Origin: Nitrosopumilaceae archaeon
GTDB taxonomy: Archaea; Thermoproteota; Nitrososphaeria; Nitrososphaerales; Nitrosopumilaceae
Assembly (NCBI GenBank): GCA_007571225.1
Contig: RKRU01000139.1
Location: 1-5,084 of the forward strand
Direction: 5' to 3'
DNA length: 5,084 bases
This document shows, piece after piece, positions 1 to 3,414 of this stretch. The notes beneath the pieces were generated by a model. That model ran no database searches and had not been told where the DNA came from. It saw only the letters and a list, made by a program, of their open reading frames with translations. The number at the start of each line of letters is the position of its first letter. Position 1 is the stretch's first letter. Made by a program: the position numbers and the translations under genes.

Positions 1-282
1 GTATTTGGCTCGTACAGCTCGGCCACGGTTACGGTCTCTGATGCCGTACTTGAGATAACCACCACAGAACCCGCACCGCCGCCATTCACTACGACCACCC
101 CTGTTGCTGCCGCCGCTGACGACAACGAAGACGACGCGGCCGCGTGGCCTGTAACAATACAGCCTGCGCCACCACAAAAGGCACTGCCCTACACGGTCGC
201 CCACGACGGCCTTCCAGAAGAAACGCCCGGAGCCTCACACGACCGCGGTGGCCAAGCCGAACAGGTAGATCCGCGCAGATAG
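1..282 (+). CDS. C-terminal end of a surface/secreted protein (5' partial)
   Basis: Frame 1 is open from the window edge to TAG at 280-282, giving 93 codons with no start inside the window. The first 18 or so residues (FGSYSSATVTVSDA) look like the last strands of an Ig-like or other extracellular beta-sandwich. A Thr/Pro linker follows (TTTEPAPPPFTTTTP), then an acidic Ala/Asp stretch (AAAADDNEDDAAA), and a probably disordered polar tail ending VDPRR. Thr/Pro-rich linkers and acidic tails are common in archaeal S-layer and other exported proteins and can carry glycans; assigning this one to the cell surface is inference. No C-terminal membrane helix is visible, so any anchor must lie upstream or be absent. 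A T-run follows the stop by about 40 nt. The function is unknown because the main domain is outside the window. Confidence 0.7.
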   Translation, partial: VFGSYSSATVTVSDAVLEITTTEPAPPPFTTTTPVAAAADDNEDDAAAWPVTIQPAPPQKALPYTVAHDGLPEETPGASHDRGGQAEQVDPRR

Positions 283-313
283 TGTCTACAGCAGAAGCAG
301 CAACACGAACAAC

Positions 314-334
314 CCCTCCATTTTTTCCTTTTAC
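314..334 (+). terminator. T-run terminator after the partial surface-protein gene
   Basis: A T6 run (321-326) and a T4 run (329-332) separated by CC lie 39-50 nt after the stop codon at 282. Archaeal RNA polymerase terminates at T-runs on the non-template strand without needing a hairpin, and none is obvious here. Position and composition support a terminator for the upstream gene. Confidence 0.5.
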
Positions 335-339
335 AACCA

Positions 340-444
340 CTTGAAACGTCAGGCCGTATCGCCGTACTGGCCGCTCATCGCCTGCAACCGACTCACTTAC
401 GGGTTTCAGCTTGAAACGTCAGGCCGTATCGCCGTACTGGCCGC
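340..444. repeat. 35-nt direct repeat pair with a 35-nt gap
   Basis: Positions 340-374 and 410-444 are identical over 35 nt, starting CTTGAAACGTCAGG and ending ACTGGCCGC. The flanking bases differ on both sides (A/G before, T/C after). The gap 375-409 is also exactly 35 nt and is unrelated to the repeat or to the sequence after copy 2, so this is not a simple 70-nt tandem duplication. The repeat can form a weak hairpin: GGCC plus GTA pairing with TAC plus GGCC, with a one-base bulge. It begins about 8 nt after the terminator T-runs. No cas gene, leader or third copy is visible, so it is annotated as a repeat and not a CRISPR array. Confidence 0.9.
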
Positions 445-739
445 CGCCACTGCCCAAATCCACACGGCCCCAGCTGCAGTTCTCCCCTCCACTCGCCTAC
501 TCCTCTCATTCCGCCGCAGTAGTACCACTATTGAACCGTCAACACAGAACCGTCAACACCCAATACTGGATTTTACGGGTGTGTGTGTCTTCCCTCCAAA
601 TCTAACTTCCCGGCCGGCCCCAGATGACTCTGTCGCCAGTGCGAACCGTTGACCGCATCCGGCCTCTTGGCACATGTGAAAGTAACCGTTTATGTCCCAC
701 GTACCTGAATGACCGATTCTAGGCACAAATTTGACAAAT
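445..739. other. Non-coding intergenic stretch
   Basis: I see no convincing gene here on either strand. The short open frames start at TTG codons, have implausible composition and run through the repeats in shifting frames. The left half is C-rich on the plus strand (about 445-520). A short GT run (GTGTGTGTGT, 580-589) and a 14-nt tandem duplication (533-560) are the only local structures noted. Around 724-740 the sequence becomes AT-rich (CAAATTTGACAAATTG), leading into a palindrome at 740-760. Confidence 0.6.
533..560. repeat. 14-nt tandem duplication
   Basis: GAACCGTCAACAC occurs at 533-545 and again at 547-559, giving two tandem 14-nt units that differ only in the last base (A versus C). 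It lies in non-coding sequence and has no evident function; replication slippage would explain it. Confidence 0.75.
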
Positions 740-760
740 TGTTTACGTTGAACGTAAACA
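740..760. promoter_or_regulatory. 21-nt palindrome, candidate operator
   Basis: Arms TGTTTACGTT (740-749) and AACGTAAACA (751-760) are perfect reverse complements around a single central G. Two-fold symmetry of this length with a one-base centre is typical of the binding site for a dimeric helix-turn-helix regulator. It lies about 45 nt upstream of the TATA-like box and 75 nt upstream of the start of the 84-aa membrane protein gene, upstream of the core promoter, which would suit an activator or an upstream repressor site. It could also form a hairpin in RNA, but a one-base loop makes that less likely. The regulator is not identifiable. Confidence 0.5.
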
Positions 761-803
761 GTTACGGGGAGTGACAACCCCTTACAAAATGTATCTTGAA
801 AGG

Positions 804-810
804 ATTAAAT
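804..810 (+). promoter_or_regulatory. TATA-like box for the 84-aa membrane protein gene
   Basis: ATTAAAT, preceded by GAAAGG (798-803, possibly BRE-like), is centred about 26-28 nt upstream of ATG 835. That is the usual TATA-to-start-site distance in archaea, so transcription would begin at or within a couple of bases of the ATG. This predicts a leaderless mRNA and favours ATG 835 over the in-frame TTG at 796, which lies upstream of the box. Confidence 0.5.
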
Positions 811-834
811 TCAAGAATTCATGATATTGTACAA

Positions 835-1089
835 ATGAAGGAACCACACAATCATGCTAAGGTTGGACATGCAATGATTGTGGTATCGGCAAGCCTTGCC
901 GCAATTGGCCTGCTGGCTCTTGCAATAGGAACCGATGTCCTCTTTGCGGACAACCTGCAGAGAGACAACACTGCACACTTTAACGAATGCAAGAACAACG
1001 ACTTTCAGCCGGACGGTTGTGAAAAGTATTGGGACAGAATAAACAACCCGATCTCAGGCATATATGTAGACCTTGAGGGCCAAAAATAG
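835..1089 (+). CDS. Small single-pass membrane protein (84 aa), hypothetical
   Basis: From ATG 835 the product begins MKEPHNHAKVGHAM. It has one hydrophobic helix at about residues 13-36 (MIVVSASLAAIGLLALAIGTDVLF), then a polar domain of about 48 residues with two cysteines (C52, C62) and a Trp/Tyr-containing segment, ending EGQK. The basic, His-rich N-terminus suggests it stays inside and the Cys-bearing part is outside, where the two cysteines could form a disulfide; topology and disulfide are inference. The frame extends upstream to TTG 796, but the TATA-like box at 804-810 places the transcript start near 835 and no Shine-Dalgarno sequence precedes the ATG, so a leaderless start is chosen. 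A second small membrane protein gene follows after 77 nt on the same strand. I do not recognise the family. Confidence 0.7.
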   Translation: MKEPHNHAKVGHAMIVVSASLAAIGLLALAIGTDVLFADNLQRDNTAHFNECKNNDFQPDGCEKYWDRINNPISGIYVDLEGQK

Positions 1090-1141
1090 GCCTTGTCCGA
1101 ATCTCTTGGGATGTATGGATCCCGACTGCAACCAGACAAGA

Positions 1142-1157
1142 CATTAATCACAAGAGG
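1142..1157 (+). promoter_or_regulatory. TATA-like box and GAGG site before the 74-aa membrane protein gene
   Basis: CATTAATC (1142-1149) is TATA-like and lies 20-30 nt upstream of two possible starts, ATG 1167 and in-frame ATG 1173. GAGG (1154-1157) is a possible short Shine-Dalgarno sequence 9 nt before ATG 1167. The two signals suggest different start modes, and the sequence does not settle which is used. Confidence 0.35.
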
Positions 1158-1166
1158 CCATACAAT

Positions 1167-1391
1167 ATGACGATGTGGCAGTCTGCAAAAGGTATCGCAA
1201 GGATGTGCATCATTACAGGTGTGGTCCTGGCCGGATTTGGACTGATCTTCATGCTCCAGAGCGCATCAGTTGTAGGGCCTGAATCCTCGTTTATGTATGC
1301 CAACCCAGAATGGAACATCAACGGTATGGTAATTATAGTATCAGGCATAATCCTACTGGCGTCGGGACTTGTCATACGGCATCGGAACTGA
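1167..1391 (+). CDS. Small two-helix membrane protein (74 aa), hypothetical
   Basis: The product begins MTMWQSAKGIARM. It has two hydrophobic helices, about residues 13-31 (CIITGVVLAGFGLIFMLQS) and 52-70 (INGMVIIVSGIILLASGLV), and ends in a basic tail RHRN. The 20-residue loop between them (SASVVGPESSFMYANPEWN) is rich in Gly, Pro, Ser and aromatics and looks like a conserved segment. By the positive-inside rule both ends are cytoplasmic and the loop faces outside. It resembles short two-helix hypothetical proteins that I believe occur in thaumarchaea, but I cannot confirm a family. ATG 1167 is chosen for the GAGG site upstream; ATG 1173 would shorten it by two residues. The 77-nt gap after the previous gene carries a TATA-like box, so it may have its own promoter. 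Confidence 0.75.
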   Translation: MTMWQSAKGIARMCIITGVVLAGFGLIFMLQSASVVGPESSFMYANPEWNINGMVIIVSGIILLASGLVIRHRN

Positions 1392-1543
1392 TTGGATTTA
1401 GAGTAAACAGTCTGCTGAATATGTGCCCGGGAATCAGTAATCTTGGCATGAAGAACTTGGGCAGTTACACGGCACCATAATGATTCTGGAGCATGTATGT
1501 GAATGTCTCATAAACTATCTGGGCAGCATTTTGTCCAACCAAT

Positions 1544-1587
1544 CTGCAGGCAGAAACATCCGTATTTGTTACATGACATGCCTGCAG
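1544..1587. repeat. 9-bp inverted repeat with a 26-nt loop
   Basis: CTGCAGGCA (1544-1552) and TGCCTGCAG (1579-1587) are perfect reverse complements; outward, a T-G wobble and an A-T pair could extend the stem. The flanks show no matching direct repeat, so transposition is not supported. It could be a hairpin in a transcript from the gene ending at 1391, or a protein-binding site. No role can be assigned. Confidence 0.55.
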
Positions 1588-1628
1588 GTCGGGCCCAGTC
1601 ATTAATAGTAATCCGTATTGACAACGAT

Positions 1629-1650
1629 ATGTTTCACAGCAGTGAAACGT
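1629..1650. repeat. Hairpin with 7-bp perfect stem and AGCA loop
   Basis: GTTTCAC (1631-1637) pairs with GTGAAAC (1642-1648) around AGCA. A T-G wobble and an A-T pair extend it to 1629-1650. It ends 10 nt before the left target duplication of the MITE-like element. The 3' arm and its flank, TGAAACGTCA (1643-1652), are identical to ten bases of the 35-nt repeat at 342-351 and 412-421. A run of A follows (CAAAAAACAC), so on the minus strand it is a hairpin preceded by T-rich sequence, not a classical terminator. Confidence 0.55.
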
Positions 1651-1660
1651 CAAAAAACAC

Positions 1661-1816
1661 ACCAAAACGTATGACTTCACCTGTCCTGTCTAGTATAAAA
1701 AATAGCTGTAAAAAAGATCTCTTTAGCAGTACAACATAGGTTTTTCAGTCGTGTTTAAGAGCATATGACAAGGGTATCAGATCCATATAAGGACAGGTGA
1801 AGTCATACACCAAAAC
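1661..1816. mobile_element. MITE-like element (140 bp) with its 8-bp target duplication
   Basis: Left terminal inverted repeat GTATGACTTCACCTGTCC (1669-1686) and right terminal inverted repeat GGACAGGTGAAGTCATAC (1791-1808) are perfect 18-bp reverse complements. The bases immediately outside them, 1661-1668 and 1809-1816, are both ACCAAAAC, a perfect 8-bp direct repeat as expected for a target-site duplication. The element proper is 1669-1808, 140 bp. The 104-bp interior is AT-rich, has no coding capacity and contains a short imperfect palindrome (about 1706-1729). This is a non-autonomous DNA transposon relic mobilised in trans. Eight-base duplications are made by several IS families (for example IS6, IS66, IS256 and IS1595), so the parent family cannot be named from this alone. 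Perfect ends and duplication suggest a fairly recent insertion. Confidence 0.85.
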
Positions 1817-1828
1817 CAACAAAAACAC
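1811..1828 (-). terminator. T-rich tract downstream of truD, possible terminator
   Basis: On the minus strand this reads GTGTTTTTGTTGGTTTTG, with T5 and T4 runs, and is the first clear T-rich tract in the direction of truD transcription. It lies about 250 nt after the truD stop, which is far, so an earlier hairpin-based 3' end in the 36-nt repeats is also possible. Confidence 0.25.
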
Positions 1829-1846
1829 TATCTCATTTACTATATG

Positions 1847-1953
1847 TGGTACAAGTGGCCGCTGTCTGTAGCATGCGGCCCTGTACAATTGGATAAAACG
1901 GCGCACGGCCGTAACTCTAGGTTCACCATAGGCGGTTTGTCGTGCTTGTACCA
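1847..1953. other. Possible cloverleaf-like fold of unknown role
   Basis: An outer 9-bp inverted repeat, TGGTACAAG (1847-1855) with CTTGTACCA (1945-1953), encloses three separate hairpins. These are GGCCGC/GCGGCC (1857-1862 with 1875-1880), ACGGC/GCCGT (1898-1902 with 1908-1912), and CTAGG/CC-A-TAG with a TTCA loop (1917-1931, one bulged base). Together they form a four-way junction on either strand. It is not a tRNA: no T-loop or anticodon arm fits. On the minus strand it lies downstream of truD, on the plus strand just after the MITE-like element. No matching direct repeat flanks the outer arms. It may be a structured RNA, a folded mobile-element relic or chance; individual stems are short. 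Confidence 0.3.
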
Positions 1954-1989
1954 GAATTCGAACATAGTACATGGGAGGCCTGAACAGTA

Positions 1990-2097
1990 GTCGCACGGCG
2001 GCCGGGTTTAGAACCCTGCTGCCAGCTCAGGTACCACTCTCACCGCCAAGTCTACGGACACGTCGCACGGCGGCCGGGTTTAGAACCCTGCTGCCAG
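1990..2097. repeat. 36-nt direct repeat pair with a 36-nt gap, overlapping truD's 3' end
   Basis: Positions 1990-2025 and 2062-2097 are identical over 36 nt, starting GTCGCACGGCGG and ending CCCTGCTGCCAG; flanking bases differ on both sides. The gap 2026-2061 is exactly 36 nt and unrelated to the sequence following copy 2. Copy 2 contains the last five codons (LAAGF) and stop of truD, so it is probably the native sequence and copy 1 the duplicate. Each copy forms a strong hairpin: GGCGGC/GCTGCC (one G-T wobble), a 1x1 mismatch, GGGTT/AACCC and a TAG loop, at 1997-2023 and 2069-2095. The truD stop codon sits in the second hairpin's arm and loop. There is no third copy and no cas gene. Confidence 0.9.
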
Positions 2098-3414
2098 AGG
2101 GTCAGACGGCTTAATTATCTCGCGGAGTACGACCGTGGCGTATGAGCCGCGCGAGAGGGTGAACTCCACCACCCTTCTGTCAGGATCACATGAGTACCCC
2201 CAACACCGCACGATTGCATCCCTAAAGCCGCCTTCGCCACTGCACTCTTGCATCTCTTTGATGTAAAAGTCCTTGTGTGACACCCCCTCGTCTTCCATTA
2301 CATAGGATGTGTATGTGGCAAATCTAGTTTTCGAGTAATACGAATAGCCGCATATCGGTACTGCCACGCCGGCATGTCGACGCATGCTTGTGTCTGATCC
2401 ACCAACACTACCACCACCACTGCCGGCAAGGTCGTAGGCCGCACCACTACCATCGGACTTTGCTAGGTTTCCAATGCTGTCAGAACAGACATCCCCCTTT
2501 ACGGCATGTGTCAGATCCTCCCCGTCTGCAAACGCGGCACTCAGAGTGCGGTTGAATATGTATGACTGGTATGCATTTACATAAAGCCTGCGCAGCTGCA
2601 AGGGAACCGCCCGGAATGCCATGGCCGCATTCTTGTATCTGGAGACTGCATCGTACACCAGTCTCTCCACATCCATCCCTGCCGGAAACTCCGAAGGCTT
2701 GCCGTTCATGGCATCATCTAAGAGTCCGTCACGATGTAGACTCCCGCCCGAATCTGCCCCACGTGGAAGTTCAAACTCCAGTATGAGCCGTACCGCCTCG
2801 TCAAAATCCCGCCTAACGACTGCCCTGCCGATTAGGTGCGTGACGGGGCGTCGTGAGCCAAACCTCTGATAGCCGTAAAAGTTTAATATACGATCATATT
2901 CATCGAACAGCGCGCAGTTGTTCTCCCACGCTGTACCTGCAGGGTCGTTGATTGTAATCCTAAAGCGGTTACCTGTCATGTCCTTCTTTGTAAGCGGCTT
3001 TTTTACAAAACCAATACACCGGAGACTGTACTTGGAAGAGTCGATATCCGGCAGCGGCCTCCTTTTGGCACTCATAGAACATACGTGTTGCGTCGTCTGC
3101 GCCGTTGCGTCCTTGAGTCCTAGTGCCTTGAGTCTGACACCGGTCCTCTTGTGAACTGCGGAGAGCGCATGCGCAGTATCGATTCCGCGCTTTTGCAGCA
3201 CGTATACTGCATATCCGTCGTTGGCCGCTCCTGCATCACTGGTGTCGTCTTTCGTTGTGTTTATGGACGCCAAGGCTTTTTTGGATAGCACCTCTGCAAC
3301 CTCAAAGTGATCTGGGGTAGAGCGTATCTTGGCAGTCGTACTACCCAAGCCTTCGAATTCAGTAGAGTATACACCTAACCCTAGCGCCTCGTCTATGCCC
3401 GGTACTGTATTCAC
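2080..3414 (-). CDS. truD: tRNA pseudouridine synthase D (TruD family)
   Basis: A 444-aa cytoplasmic enzyme that isomerises uridine to pseudouridine in tRNA; U13 is the bacterial TruD target, and archaeal relatives can have other or additional sites. Family motifs appear in order: N-terminal LGLGVYSTEFEGLG and IRSTPDHFEVAEVL (11-43), catalytic motif GLKDATAQTTQ with the presumed catalytic Asp D102, NFYGYQRFGSRRP (178-190), VNAYQSYIFNRTL (279-291), and C-terminal SRGSYATVVLREIIKP (421-436). The 310-348 region carries a Gly/Ser-rich low-complexity insertion (GSGGGSVGGS), likely a loop in the TRUD insertion domain. The start is GTG 3414, overlapping the upstream gene's TGA as GTGA, with GGTGGTG just upstream as a possible weak Shine-Dalgarno. 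The TAA stop lies inside a 36-nt repeat whose second copy is 72 nt downstream. All expected motifs are present, so it is probably functional. Confidence 0.95.
   Translation of the reverse strand: MNTVPGIDEALGLGVYSTEFEGLGSTTAKIRSTPDHFEVAEVLSKKALASINTTKDDTSDAGAANDGYAVYVLQKRGIDTAHALSAVHKRTGVRLKALGLKDATAQTTQHVCSMSAKRRPLPDIDSSKYSLRCIGFVKKPLTKKDMTGNRFRITINDPAGTAWENNCALFDEYDRILNFYGYQRFGSRRPVTHLIGRAVVRRDFDEAVRLILEFELPRGADSGGSLHRDGLLDDAMNGKPSEFPAGMDVERLVYDAVSRYKNAAMAFRAVPLQLRRLYVNAYQSYIFNRTLSAAFADGEDLTHAVKGDVCSDSIGNLAKSDGSGAAYDLAGSGGGSVGGSDTSMRRHAGVAVPICGYSYYSKTRFATYTSYVMEDEGVSHKDFYIKEMQECSGEGGFRDAIVRCWGYSCDPDRRVVEFTLSRGSYATVVLREIIKPSDPLAAGF

Larger units (their letters stand above)
1392..1660. other. 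Non-coding stretch with two hairpins
   Basis: No believable coding region is seen on either strand. Short open frames (plus 1503-1739, minus 1465-1680) run through inverted repeats and into the MITE and have no recognisable domain. The sequence is more AT-rich than the flanking genes. It contains hairpins at 1544-1587 and 1629-1650, listed separately. No clear terminator T-run follows the gene ending at 1391. Confidence 0.6.

Noticed and set aside
340..444. Calling this a CRISPR array
   Set aside because: Only two repeats and one gap, no leader, no cas genes nearby, and the other such locus in the window has a different repeat. Kept as a repeat with a spacer-integration hypothesis.
341..652. 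103-aa plus-strand open frame from TTG
   Set aside because: It runs through both 35-nt repeats in different frames because the period is 70, has no domain-like composition and no start signals.
553..777. 74-aa minus-strand open frame with a zinc-finger-like CQEAGCGQRF
   Set aside because: The paired ligands needed for a C2H2 or C4 finger are missing, the start is TTG inside a palindromic AT-rich region, and no promoter is seen.
796..834. Upstream TTG start extending the 84-aa protein to 97 aa
   Set aside because: The TATA-like box at 804-810 would lie inside the coding region, and TTG is a weak start without a Shine-Dalgarno sequence.
1465..1680. 71-aa minus-strand open frame
   Set aside because: It crosses both hairpins and the MITE's left terminus, with no recognisable motif or start signal.
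1503..1739. 78-aa plus-strand open frame
   Set aside because: It overlaps two hairpins and enters the MITE-like element; the composition is not protein-like and the element boundary would split it.
1745..1996. 83-aa minus-strand open frame
   Set aside because: It begins inside the 36-nt repeat, passes through the structured region and ends in the MITE-like element; chance opening is more likely.
1990..2097. tRNA gene or tRNA fragment: the minus strand reads GGGTTCTAAACCC and the period is 72 nt
   Set aside because: T-loop position 57 is a pyrimidine, one T-stem pair is broken, and no acceptor, D or anticodon arms fit. Copy 2 is also truD coding sequence.
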